NCBI GenBank assembly: GCA_024364805.1
Contig: CM044501.1
Coordinates: 77,289,128-77,329,063 of the forward strand
Length of the DNA: 39,936 bases
From: Euprymna scolopes
Lineage: Eukaryota; Mollusca; Cephalopoda; Sepiida; Sepiolidae
Direction: 5' to 3'
A program made the translations under genes and the position numbers. Below the pieces are notes generated by a model. That model did not search any database and was not told the origin of the DNA. It was given only the letters and a program-made list of their open reading frames with translations. This document shows, piece by piece, positions 29,533 through 39,735 of the stretch; position 1 is the stretch's first letter, and every line of letters begins with the position of its first letter.

Positions 29533-30114
29533 TACAATGTGTCCAAAAAGTCATTGAAGGTTTTGAACTTAAATAGATTCTTTATTTTTGATGATATCTT
29601 TCTGTAATTTTAACACAACCTGACTAAGACATTGGAAAATCAAAAAAAAAATTTTTTTAAATGCAAAATATTTTATTTATGAAAAATGATGTCTTTTAAA
29701 TGTTGCCCATTTTCAGCTTCACATATCTGTGCTCTTTCCAAAACATTAATGACAGATTGCAGAATCTCTGGATTGCAATTTAACTCCCTTATTTCATTCT
29801 GCGAGCTGGCAGACCTCAAAACGTCAAACCCCAAACCCTGCAAGAATTGAAGGACAACATCAGGAATGAAATAAGGGAGTTAAATCACAATCCAGAGATT
29901 CTGCAATCTGTCATGAATAATGTTTTGGAAAGAGCACAAATATGCAAAGCTGAAAATGGGCAACATTTAAAAGACATTATTTTTCAGAAATAAAAATTGT
30001 TTGAATTTTGCATTTTATTTAAATTCCAGATTGTGTTAAAATTACAGAAAAATATCAAAAATAAAGAATCTATTTAAGTTCAAACCCCTTCAGTGACTTT
30101 TTGGATACTCTGTA
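29533..30114. mobile_element. Snap-back mariner/Tc1-like element (two inverted 3' ends)
   Basis: Arms 29533-29815 and ~29855-30114 are inverted copies of the same transposon end. The right arm (plus) reads QELKDNIRNEIRELNHNPEI, LQSVMNNVLERAQICKAENG, QHLKDIIF, the C-terminus of a Tc1/mariner-type transposase. The left arm gives the same on the minus strand (NEIRELNCNPEILQS, ENGQHLKDIIFHK). Outer ends are TGTCCAAAAAGTCATTGAAG and its partner CTTCAGTGACTTTTTGGATA, flanked by TA. The catalytic domain is missing from both arms. Confidence 0.85.
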
Positions 30115-31050
30115 CAAATAGGTACCAGCCATATTTCTCCTGACTCAGTATTGTTAAATCTTGGAGAAATTTAAGACAACAGAAATTAAACACAGTATTA
30201 GATATTAGATTATGGTCTTGAACTTTTGGGAATTATGTAAGTTTCAAACAAATGTAAAATTTTATGAACAATGGTAAGTACCTGATGCTGTGAAAAGTGA
30301 TTAGTGAAAAATGTCTCCTGTTTAACAATGTCCCAATCTGTTGATAACATTGCGCATCATCAACTACCATTGCTTGAAGTAACGTAAACATGGAATTTGG
30401 TAATGGAATACATTTTATCTTCACTCATGTTTTGATCAAATCAAGCTTCATGCCTGCTGAGCTATCGCTTGACCGTGACCAGTGATTCTTATTTCTAAGA
30501 GGAAAGTAATGACTGAGTGTTCTAAAAACCTATAATATACAACCCTAATGAGTATCACAAGTCATGGCCATTCTCTTTTTACAGTTTGCACCCAACAACT
30601 CTGCCTCCTTCCCATTTTCCTCTCAAGGTACAGCTAACTATTACAAGAACACTCTTCTTTGAGTCTGACCATATTAGATGAATATATTTCAGAAACCTAA
30701 ACACCATATTTAGTCTAATGTCTGTTTTACATGTTGACATATATTGGACAAACAAAAATGTTTTCTTCTAATATAATTTAAGCCTCTTGATATGAATATA
30801 AATTAATTAAAATCATGATATTAATGTGTTTGATATTTCAGGTGACATTTTGTTTTAATTTCTGACATTTTCCTCTGCTGAGTGTCAAAATAAAAAATTA
30901 GATTAAAAAAAATAATTAAAAAAAAAAAACACGACTTTTTTTTTTTTTTTTTTTTCCAAAAATAACAATGAAAGATATTAGACATTCAAAGTTCTTAAAA
31001 CATTTATACTACAAAAAAGATATTACAGTTCTAAAATTATGGAGATGAGG
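30115..31050. other. No gene recognised
   Basis: AT-rich, with long A and T runs at 30917-30957. Confidence 0.5.
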
Positions 31051-31054
31051 ATAG

Positions 31055-31480
31055 ATTATTCGTATTTGGATTCTTTGAATTACTGTTCTCATCTTGAGTG
31101 TTATTTGCAAAAGGTTTTGGTCAACAATGTAACCTCCAACTTTATTTAGGTGCATATTTTCAAACTTGGGAATCTCCAAGGATCCCATGGCGTAATGGAC
31201 AGAGTACTCAGTAAAATTCAGTTGTAAAAGTTACATTCTTGGAGATTGAAGGTTCAATCCGGAATGTGAGTGAATTACTTAGGACTTCTAACCCAGTCAT
31301 AGCTGACAGAACAAGAGCATGCTACCCTTGTGGATTAAATAAAAGGTTCCGTTTTAAATTCTGTTCAAATTCCAGAGTTTGACAAGATACCCTTGAATAA
31401 GGTCAGAAGTTACATCAACTGAAACGTTGTGCAAATAACACTAAAGATGAGAACAGTAGTCTAAAGAATCCGAATAACAC
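31055..31480. mobile_element. Foldback element with tRNA-like centre (copy 1)
   Basis: Left arm 31055-31175 (TTCTTTGAATTACTGTTCTC, TGTAACCTCCAAC) pairs with right arm 31350-31480 (GAGAACAGTAGTCTAAAGAA, GTTACATCAACTGAAACGTT). The centre 31183-31275 is tRNA-like. The same element without this centre is at 32262-32652. Superfamily unknown; the GAAACGTT block resembles repeats associated with Penelope-like elements, a weak hint only. Confidence 0.75.
31183..31275 (+). pseudogene. tRNA-like insert in foldback element
   Basis: A-box ATGGCGTAATGGACAGAG (31196-31213) and B-box AGGTTCAATCC (31248-31258), 50 bases apart. CCAAGGATCC before and GGAATGTG after do not make a convincing acceptor stem. Probably a SINE head or decayed tRNA. 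Confidence 0.55.
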
Positions 31481-32261
31481 AAAAATAATTATTGTAAATT
31501 GTTGTACATTTGAATAAAAACTGGGGGGGGGGGGGTCACAGTCAAAGACTGAGTCAGACTCATAAGAATGCTAAAAGAGTTGCAGTTTTTTTTTCCATCT
31601 GACTCCAATAATTACTACTTATTGGAAGACTTTAAAATAAGAAATCTGTTAAATATTTTGCAATACAAGGAGTCAGAGTCAAAATTTAGAGTATACTAGA
31701 AATCGAAGTAAAAATTTGAAAAATCCTATAGAATCAGAGATCAAATTTTGGAATCCTAAGAATCACAGTTGAACCATATGCCTTCCAATTCTGCAACCTT
31801 GTAATAAACTATCTTATTCCCTACCTTACAGCTTAATTAAAATTAAATTTTCCATTAAAATAAATGAAGCAAAGTCAACTCATTATGTTAGCAATTTGGT
31901 TTGATTTGGAGGATCAATATTTATGATTTATAGCCTGTCATGTAAAACAATATCCTTGATATAAAACCCAAATGATTTTATAAGAAACTAAAAATATATA
32001 CTTAAGTTGCTGAATAGGAAATAAAAAAAAAAAGAAGCTTTTATTCATACCAAACTGGAATTGTCATCACTGAAATTCTTAAGGTCTTTTAACTTACCTG
32101 AAAGAGAGAAAAAAATATATTAGATTTCATTGCAAATATTTTTAATTCTATTTGAACAACAATAATAATACTAAAAAATATAATATTGAGAAAAGTAACA
32201 CGTTCATGAAAAGAAAAAAAAAACAGACAAGACAAAAATGACTTAACAATAGATAGTATAT
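31481..32261. other. No gene recognised
   Basis: G12 run at 31524-31535; otherwise AT-rich. Confidence 0.5.
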
Positions 32262-32652
32262 TCTGTATTAGACTACTATTCTTATTTTCGGTGTTATTCT
32301 CACTATGTTTCGATCAATGTAACCTCCGACCTTCAGGCGCATCTTGTCAAACTCTGGAATCTGTGTGGAATTTTGAACCAAACCCTTTACTTAATCCATA
32401 GGATAACTTGTTCTCAATTCATCCGCTATAGCCGAATAGAAGTCATGGGTAATTCTTATTAGTATGCTTGGTAGCATCGCGGATGGAATGAGAATTAGCT
32501 ACCCTTATGAATTAAATAAAGGGTTCCGTGTAAAATTCTATAAAGATTTTCGAATTTGACAAGGTGCATCTGTATGCAGTGGGAAATTAAATAGGTTGAA
32601 ATTTTGTGATAATACTATCAAAGATGAGAACAGTAGTCCAAATAGTAGAAAT
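32262..32652. mobile_element. Foldback element, copy 2 (long palindrome)
   Basis: Left arm ~32262-32423 and right arm ~32479-32652 pair nearly end to end: TAATCCATAGG with CCTTATGAATTA, CTCAATTCATCCGC with GCGGATGGAATGAG. The ~55-base centre differs from copy 1. No coding content. Confidence 0.75.
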
Positions 32653-33364
32653 GTTCAATCTTCATCTCAAAAATTACTAAACATGATGTGACTTATTAAC
32701 CAATCATAAAAAAACCTTACTGCATAAACAGTCAATCTATGAGGTTTAAACAGTCATGTGATATCATGTACATTGTAGAAGTGTAAAGTTCTCATAATCT
32801 TCTGCAAATCATAAAGACCAGGTTAGCAAAACATTCCAATGACTTGCACATTAATCCCTCATAAATCTGCAAAGGGATTAATTATGTGTTCTTATGTAAT
32901 AGCCAATCACCTTTTTTTGTTTAATCCAGACAGGGACCATTTAATCTTACTCTTAATCTTTTTTTTTTTTTTTTTTTTTTGTTTAAATCAACTATGATTG
33001 CATTTCAAATTTTTAGAGTAATATATTCTTTTGGATCGAATTAGCTAATGAAGTTAAAATAGAAAATTACAAACTCTAAAAACTGGACAAATTCAGCAAC
33101 AACGATAAATGAAATCACACTTACTTGGACTTTTGGCCAGGAACAAGATGTAGTATCTGTTCTGATGCTACACTTCAACTATTCTGTCCTCGGTCAGTGG
33201 AGGAGAAATCCTTCATGAGTGAGACAATTTATATTTTTGTTCCTATCCAGAGTGCCTCTTTTTGAGGAGCTGGATTTCTCCCATATTAAAAACCGATCTT
33301 GTGTCAAACTCTGCGTTCGTAAGGGAGGAAAGTAAATAGGAACAGTAAATGAATTACAAGGACC
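32653..33364. other. No gene recognised
   Basis: T22 run at 32959-32980. A short inverted pair GGAGAAATCC / GGATTTCTCC lies at 33203 and 33270. Confidence 0.5.
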
Positions 33365-33386
33365 TATATATATATATATATATATG
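33365..33386. repeat. (TA)n microsatellite
   Basis: About 10 TA units abutting a LINE-A tail. Confidence 0.9.
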
Positions 33387-33605
33387 GGAGTCGCTGCTTA
33401 TCAAGGCACAAAAGCCATTCAAGGATAAAGGTTAATAAGTGTAAAACTATCACTGAGACGACAGCTTAGTGATCGTTGGTGGTGGAAGTTGGGTAGAATG
33501 ATTTTTAGGGGAGGGGGGGGACATCAAAAACTTGTTTACATTGAACTTCATGATTATCATGTGGTAGTCAGCTGGAAAGCATGCCAGTGGAACCAAGTTC
33601 ATGAG
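33387..33605 (-). mobile_element. LINE-A 3' end (minus)
   Basis: Minus-strand tail CTTATCCTTGAATGGCTTTT with TGCCTTGATAAGCAGCGAC (33427-33389), and TCAATGTAAACAAG (VNKF codons) at 33544-33531. Confidence 0.75.
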
Positions 33606-33920
33606 TTCAGACATTTCAGAATCTTATAATCATGATCATCATCATTAGTTTAACATTTGTTTTACATGCTGGCATGCATTGGACAGTTTTTAAAAATTCA
33701 CTTCAAAATTAACTCGTCTCTAGCTAGGTCTTTATATCTCTTTCTCTAAAATCCATCCTCATCAGTTTCATGCTTTCCTCTGCAAACGGACCTTGCTAAT
33801 TCAACAGTTCCATATCTACTAGCCCAAGAACTTCTTTCAACATGATCATGTCAACAAAATCTGATTAAATAATCGAGATAATTTGAGCTGTATATCCTTA
33901 TTAAACATTTTGAAAGCTAT
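33606..33920. other. No gene recognised
   Basis: Mixed-composition sequence with no supported frame. GTTTAACATTTGTTTTACAT (33648) followed by GCTGGCATGCATTGGAC is a dispersed-looking motif also seen at 30723 (TTTTACATGTTGACATATAT). Confidence 0.4.
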
Positions 33921-33921
33921 A

Positions 33922-34012
33922 TACCGTACTTTGAGGTAATTGAGCCTAAAAGTGCTCTTTTGATAACCATGCGTATAAAGAGCACTTTTTTAGTTGGCGT
34001 AATTACCCCAAA

Positions 34013-34014
<2 letters not shown>
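33922..34014. repeat. Small foldback MITE (~37-base arms)
   Basis: Arm 33926-33960 (GTACTTTGAGGTAATTGAGC, AAAGTGCTCTTT) pairs with 33977-34013 around a ~16-base loop. A TA-rich flank follows. Confidence 0.75.
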
Positions 34015-34059
<45 letters not shown>

Positions 34060-34100
34060 TGAACATGTGTGCCTGTGTACATTTCCCTCTGCAATAACTG

Positions 34101-34500
34101 TCAATTTTAAGTTTACAGACTCGAAATTTGATATATAGGATATGGAGATTTGGGAAAATCTTTGTAATCCGTGTTCGGTCAGAAATTTGGCTGTTAAGGG
34201 GTCAAAGTTCAACGATTTGACTTTTGAGAACTCTACCAAACTCCTCTGCCAATTTTGGGTCTAAACACTTGAAATTTTAGATATAGGTTCCTTGGACATG
34301 GTTCTAACTTAACTTAATTTGAGCCCAAAATAATAAATTTTAAGGGGTCATAATAGGGGTCAAAGTTTTAAAAAATTTGACCTCTGCGGTCTCTACTAAA
34401 TAACTCAGACAATTTCTGGACTAAACGTTTGAAATTTTACATATAGGGTATTTAGAGATAGGGCAAGCTTTTTAATCGGTTTGGGTCGAAAATTTTTAGT
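34101..34500 (+). repeat. Three degenerate ~148-160-bp tandem units in Helitron
   Basis: Units begin near 34099, 34249 and 34409, each with CAATTTnnnGnnTAnACnnnTnGAAATTT then AnATATAGG, and two with AAGGGGTCA. Confidence 0.65.
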
Positions 34501-34765
34501 TACCAATATATAAATGTATGTACGTATGTTTGCATATCTGCTTAAAACTTTCGACAGAGGTGATGAATTTTACCAAGATCAGTATCGTTTTGAAGTTTGA
34601 CCTTTCAGACAACAAATACCGAAAAATTGGCTAAAAACATTAATATCTTCACCTTAAACTGGGCACTTTTGTACAAGGGGGGGGGTCGCTTTTTTCGCCG
34701 ATATTTTTGAAAGTCATCCTCTCCTTTAGATTGTCTAGCCTTAATTAAAACCTACGTCACTTCCG

Positions 34766-34858
34766 GTTTGGCAGTGGTTGTAACAGCAAAGACGGCAGGT
34801 TTCCCCCCCCCCCTGGCCCATTCTTTTCCTCCTTTGCAGTACGGGTTCGAGCCTGCCT
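34766..34858 (+). pseudogene. tRNA-like block in Helitron
   Basis: A-box-like TTTGGCAGTGGTTGTAACAG (34767-34786) and B-box ACGGGTTCGAGCCTGC (34841-34856). The equivalent is at 38140-38220 and, on the minus strand, at 39805-39895. Confidence 0.55.
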
Positions 34859-34937
34859 TCCTATTACCACTTTCTTCTTTTTTTTTTTCCTCAACATACA
34901 CCTCCAAACACCCGGGCAACGCCGAGCTGAAATCTAG

Positions 34938-35337
34938 TATGTGTGTATATTTATATATATACATAAAGGAACAAATCGAGTTATGTGTTCATCAATGTTT
35001 TGTCTTTATTTCAAAACTTCCTCTGGATGAATGAAATTAAGAAAACAAAAACACCAGTACAAATATTTGAAAATTTTTTGTGAAAAGTGTGATGCTGTTC
35101 CATTTCAGCAACGAGAAAAAGACGTTGGAAATTCAAAAAGGAGGCGGAGGGGGGGGGGGTTGTTAAAGACAGGGAGATTTTTAATAACATCATATAGCCG
35201 TTAATATATTTTTAAAGATATGACGCAGTTAATATTTTTTCTGGAAAAAAAATGAAGACGAAACGTTGATAAACACGTAACTCAGTTTATTTTTTTATTT
35301 CTCTATTTCGTCGCAATACTATTTCCATTATTCTCAT

Positions 35338-35341
<4 letters not shown>
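34938..35341. other. No gene recognised
   Basis: G10 run at 35149-35158; otherwise AT-rich. Confidence 0.5.
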
Positions 35342-35375
<34 letters not shown>

Positions 35376-35392
35376 TAGATAGATAGATAGAT
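35342..35392. repeat. (TA)n then (GATA)n microsatellite
   Basis: About 15 TA units followed by about 5 GATA units. Confidence 0.97.
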
Positions 35393-35865
35393 ATATCATT
35401 AAAGGCTGGCGTGGGAATAACGACTCAAATGATACTTGAAGGATTAAGAGTGTATTTCTATTTGGTAAACATTCTACAATTCTATTTGGTACTCTGCAAT
35501 AGAAGAGTTCTTCGAAGGGGGTCATTAACCCTGTTCACAAAATAATTGGCTGTTCAATCAGATGAACAGAAAGTATACTCAGTGATCTTTTCCATCCAGG
35601 ACAGTTTTATCCATTGACCTCTAATCAGCACTAAGATCCATCAAGTCAAGAACAAACTGACTTAAAGACAGTTTTTATCCTAGAGCCGTGCAAGTGTGCA
35701 TGTCCTGAATCATCAATACATTCCTTTTTCTATTTTTTTCCCCTCCAGTTTACTTTCAGAGATCAAGGTACTTCTTCCTAGGACTAGCACATGATTTCTC
35801 TATGATATACAAATACATGAGAGTGTATGTTGCCATGTAAAATACATGAGAGTGTTCATTTAAAG
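35393..35865. other. No gene recognised
   Basis: Mixed composition. ACATGAGAGTGTnnaTGTT is repeated at 35815 and 35843. No domain in any frame. Confidence 0.45.
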
Positions 35866-35944
35866 CAGTGGTTCCCAAGATTTTTTACATGGCAGCACAC
35901 TATTGAGCTCTTTAATTCTCACGGCATTATACTTACCAATGATT

Positions 35945-36460
35945 TTTTTTTTTACAAGGGAGTCATCACTTATCAAGGTCTTGCATTCATTAACCTTTAC
36001 CTTGGGTGGCCTTCAAGGATAAAAGGTTAATGAATGTAAGGTGGTAGTTTAGTAATTGTTGAGGGTGTAGATTGGGTAGAATTTAGATTGTTTCTCTCGA
36101 CAGGACGGCTCAACAAGAACTTGTTTACATTGGACTTGAAGGCTACTATATTGTAATCGGCGGGGAAGCAGTCCAATGGAATAGTGTTCCACATGCAAGT
36201 AGTTCTAGGAAAGAAGCTTTGTTCATGGAATATGTGTTTAGATTCAAACACGGCTAGAGTGGGGAAAATTGGTGATAGTGATTGAAACTAGTTGAGTGTT
36301 TTTTGTGAAAGTTTGGTAAGGGGATACCATAGATTGGAGCTCAGACGAGCACTTGCCATGAAAATAACTGGGAAATGTGAGAAATAGGTTGCAGAGAAAA
36401 GAAAAGGGCATTATTTACTAGGTTTCAAAGCCAGTTTTGAACTATCAAGACAAGAATTCA
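35945..36460 (-). mobile_element. LINE-A 3' end (minus) nested in hAT
   Basis: T run 35945-35954 (A tail), tail CCTTGATAAGTGATGACTCC (35978-35959). The minus-strand frame 36251-36027 reads FHEQSFFPRTTCMWNTIPLD, CFPADYNIVAFKSNVNKFLL. Coding remnants extend to ~36455 (minus-strand TTCAAAACTGGCTTTGAAAC). A 15-bp inverted pair in the tail (CATTCATTAACCTTT at 35985, AAAGGTTAATGAATG at 36022) is private to this copy. Confidence 0.85.
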
Positions 36461-36587
36461 AAGTATCTAACAATTTAAGCAAATAATTTATGATAAATTT
36501 TATTACTTCTCTTTGATATGAAAGCTTCAATATCCTGTAAGTAATAATGTGTAAGTTAGTATTTATTAATACAAACAACTTCCGTTA

Positions 36588-37132
36588 TCTATAAATATAA
36601 AAGCGAAAATGTATGTATGTATGTGTGTGTGTTCGCTTTTTCTGTGTGTTTACAAAAGGCTTCTTTCAGAGAAGCGGTCGGTCGGTTCACAACTTTTTAA
36701 AACTTTTTATATCACATATAAATCGTAATATCTCAGAGTTAACAACGAAGCTCGCCTGTCTATTTAATTTGCTTGATTTCGGGAAGATAAATATTCAATA
36801 TTTGTCGCTCACCGCATGTGGGTTAGTCTTTTTCCTATAACATCTTGGGGGGGGGAAGCGTTCAGCAGTAAATGAATACTATCCCACAGTCAAACTTGAC
36901 CTCATTAACTCATTAAAACGAGCACCTGCTAAATCCAAGTAATTAAATAAATTCAAACGTGTATCGTTTAGCATCTTGCGGTGGAGCAATGGTTAACGTC
37001 TCACTTTTTTTTTTTCACACTTTAATTTACAACTTTGCCTCAACGGTTCGGGTTCGATCCTCATACTTACTTTTTTTTTTAACCCCCCCCCCACCTCCAA
37101 ACACCCAGGCAACGCCGGGTACCCTTCGCTAG
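36588..37132 (+). mobile_element. Non-autonomous Helitron 1 of 3 (545 bp)
   Basis: 5' TCTATAAATATAAAAGCGAA at 36588, after A; 3' CACCCAGGCAACGCCGGGTA hairpin and CTAG at 37129-37132, followed by T. It carries the same tRNA-like block as the 18618-19435 element (36971-37062). Confidence 0.85.
36971..37062 (+). pseudogene. tRNA-like block in Helitron
   Basis: A-box-like TGCGGTGGAGCAATGGTTAA (36977-36996) and B-box CGGGTTCGATCC (37049-37060), with TTTCACACTTTAATTTAC between, matching 18876-18791 on the minus strand. Confidence 0.6.
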
Positions 37133-37858
37133 TCTATATATATTAAAGCGAAAATGTGTGTTTGTATGTCTCGCAAAAACTTTCGACACAGGTCGCGGAT
37201 TTTTGCCAGATAGGTATCATTTTAAAGTTCCAACCATCGCCCGACAAATATCGAAAAATTGGCCAAAAACATTAATTCCTTCACCCTAAAATCATCAGTT
37301 TTCTACAGGGAGGGTGTAGCAAAAACCGTCCTCTCATGACAAGTTCGCTTCTACGCATGTGCAAATGACGTCGGAACATGATTTAGTTTAAATATTAAAA
37401 AAACTGATCCAATTTCGTCAACATCGTCTTAGCTCAGTTGCTTAGAGGGTGTCGTCTTTATCGAAAGGTTGTAAGTTCGAATCATGGTGTGAGGTGTCTT
37501 TTTTTTTTTTTTTTTAAATTTTAATATTGAAACAGAGTTATTTAAGCCATTTTTCACGTTCTATGTTTTTTTTTTTTGGTTTTTATTTTTCAGATTTTTT
37601 AAAGAAGTTTTAATGCTCGTTTTTTGTTTTCTTTTTCCATCACATTCACGTTTTCTATTTCTGTTTTTGTTTTTCCGATTTTTACATTTAACATCGTTCG
37701 TTTGCCTTACGTTAATTTTTTTTGTGTTTGTTTTTTCGATTTTTTTAAAGTTTTAACATATTTAATATTTAAAAATATTTACTTTGCTTATTCTTATGTT
37801 TGATTAAAGCACACACACCTCTAAACACCTGGGCAACACCGGGTACCACCCCCGCTAG
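37133..37858 (+). mobile_element. Non-autonomous Helitron 2 of 3 (726 bp)
   Basis: Starts TCTATATATATTAAAGCGAA directly after the CTAG of the previous copy; ends CACCTGGGCAACACCGGGTA then CTAG at 37855-37858. It carries a different tRNA-like block (37424-37492) and long T-rich sequence at 37500-37760. Confidence 0.85.
37424..37492 (+). pseudogene. tRNA-like pseudogene in Helitron
   Basis: TTAGCTCAGTTGCTTAGAG (A-box and D-arm, 37429-37447) and AAGTTCGAATCATGG (B-box and T-loop, 37473-37487) at normal tRNA spacing (~70 bases overall). The anticodon and acceptor stems do not pair well. It is the most tRNA-like segment in the window, but not a working gene. Confidence 0.55.
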
Positions 37859-38302
37859 TCTGTTATATAAATCTCACCTGTCTGTTTAAAATGTATGTAT
37901 GTATGTATGTCTTGCAAAAACTTTCGACAAAGGCAACGGATTTTCACAAGATCGGTATCATTTTGAAGCTCAACTCTTCGGACAACAAATATCAAAAAAT
38001 TGGCCAAAAACATTAATTCCTTTACCCTCAACTAAGCACTTTTCTACAGGGAGGGGTCGCTTTTTTCACCAATATTTTCAAAAGTCCGCCACCCTTTTCT
38101 ATTGACTAGCCTTAATTTAAACATTCATCACTTCAGGTTTGGCAATGGGCGCAACAGCAAAGACATCATGTTATTTTTTTTCACATTCTTTTCATCCTTC
38201 GCAGTACGGGTTCAAGCCTGCCTGCTTACTACCACTTATTTTTTTATTTTTTGCTCAACAAACACCTGCAAACACCCAGGCAACGCCGGGCACCTAGGCT
38301 AG
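37859..38302 (+). mobile_element. Non-autonomous Helitron 3 of 3 (444 bp)
   Basis: Starts TCTGTTATATAAATCTCACC right after the previous CTAG; ends ACACCCAGGCAACGCCGGGC then CTAG at 38299-38302, followed by T. The body matches 34500-34937 (CAAAAACTTTCGACAAAGG, GGACAACAAATATCAAAAAA). Confidence 0.85.
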
Positions 38303-38436
38303 TAACAATATAAAAGTTGTTTTTCACTTATAACAACTTGTAACTTCTACTTATAAGTTATTGTCGGCACACTAGTAATCATTTTGTGACACACTCATGT
38401 GCCATGGCTTGGTGATTGGGAACCACTGATTTAAGG

Positions 38437-39080
38437 ATCTTCTATACTTCTCAAGCCTTGAGTAATTATAAGAGTGAAAAAATAGAATTTTCTTTATCCT
38501 AACCCCCTTCCTCTCAACAGACCATTTCTAGTTTATTTTTTTGTGTAGTGTTTTGTTTAGTCTGGCCGGATTTCAGGGTCAGAATCCATCTGGTCTGGTG
38601 GAGTTTCCAGCTTCATGTTGTTACTTGCGGTGGCAACATCACTTAAAGGAGGTGCACCTTTACTTTATTCATATGAGTCAGTGTTTAAAGATATGCCGAA
38701 GAGAAATTTTATTTGAGCTTCGAACACCATGTTTAATAGTTCACTTTTGAGAGAACGTATCCTCATGATGTCAGATTGTCCTGACAAACTCTTGTGCTGC
38801 AAGATAAAAAAATAAATGAAAAAAAAAAAAAAAAAAGACCCTCAATGGTGATGTCTAGTAGACATTCAAGCTCTTTGTAGGCATTGAAACGCATCCTTCT
38901 TAATTATTGGTCTTGCTGTCACTTTTCTGAGTGGCTTTCTTTACTTTCTATTATTGTGTTCATGTTAATCGTATGGACGCACTTTGAGAATGCCATCTAA
39001 TTCTACCATTTAACAGAATAGATAAAATAGCAATTCAATGTAGGTATATATTTTTAGCCTATTTTGTTTCTTAAATTTTT
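38437..39080. other. No gene recognised
   Basis: 38540-38760 is mixed-composition and holds a 69-codon frame (38541-38750) without a recognised domain. A18 run at 38819-38836. Confidence 0.45.
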
Positions 39081-39084
39081 CTTC

Positions 39085-39350
39085 AGCCCAAACAAGGCAC
39101 ATTGCCACTGAGATGTACCAGGCTACTATTTTGAACCATGCCTACAGGGATACTATGTAGGGAGTCGAGCAGAAAGATGTCTGTTTGCATTACATTAAAA
39201 TTTCTGCATGTTAGTACAGTAAGGAAAGCACGAAACAGAGAAAGGATTCCAAGTCTAATAGTTTGGGGGAAGAAACTATTAGAGTAGAAAGCTTTCCGGC
39301 TTCTATGAGCCTCTGTGGTGACGAGGTGGGATTTTGCTGCTGTTTAATTT
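39085..39350 (-). mobile_element. LINE-B 3' end (minus)
   Basis: Minus-strand tail GTGGCAATGTGCCTTGTTTG (39110-39091), then the equivalents of CATCTTTCTGCTCGACTCCC (39179-39160), and TAATAGTTTCTTCCCCC (39280-39264) of the FFP region, up to AGCAGCAAAATCCCACC (39345-39329), the codons matching 1449-1465 of the first copy. Confidence 0.8.
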
Positions 39351-39735
39351 TTAATATGGAGTAAAATAATTAAAAAAAAAAAAATGCTACAAGTGACAAA
39401 TAAGTTTTGCTCACAAGTTGAACAAATAAACAAATGAATCAATGACTGGGCGCTATTATTTTACAATTAGTTATTTAAAGAAACGATTTGTAAGGATTCT
39501 TTCTTCTGGATGAAATTTCATAACAGCTGAAACTCTTTAAATAGACAAGTAATTAGCTGCATGCATACATGTATGCGGATATTTTTAAAAAGTGTCTATT
39601 ACAAGCATGCTGATTAGTGATGTGGCGAATATAAGGCAGGCACACTGTGTAAAGGAACAAGATGCTGATTCATATTATTGGGTCTTTTATATAATAAATA
39701 CGCCTCTACTGCTCTAATCTAAAAATTATCTTATA
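39351..39735. other. No gene recognised
   Basis: AT-rich with a TGCATGCATACATGTATGC near-palindrome at 39558-39576. Confidence 0.5.

Larger units (their letters stand above)
34014..34937 (+). mobile_element. Composite non-autonomous Helitron (plus)
   Basis: 5' TA run then TATAAAAGTGAACATGTGTG (34045-34064), like the reverse complement of 23310-23336. From ~34500 it switches to the body type of 37859-38302 (AAAACTTTCGACAGAGG, CAACAAATACCGAAAAATTG). The 3' end is CACCCGGGCAACGCCGAGCT then CTAG|T at 34934-34938, with a weakened hairpin. It may be two Helitrons joined. Tandem units are inside (34101-34500) and a tRNA-like block at 34766-34858. Confidence 0.75.
35866..38428. mobile_element. hAT element with 8-bp target duplication, filled by later insertions
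   Basis: Left end CAGTGGTTCCCAA (35866-35878) and right end TTGGGAACCACTG (38416-38428) are perfect inverted repeats of hAT type. Flanks ATTTAAAG (35858-35865) and ATTTAAGG (38429-38436) match at 7 of 8 bases, the length hAT transposases duplicate. hAT sequence remains at 35866-35944 and ~38305-38428 only. Between them are a LINE-A and three Helitrons. No hAT transposase was found, so this was a MITE-like copy before it was filled. A related right end is at 21775-21887. Confidence 0.8.
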
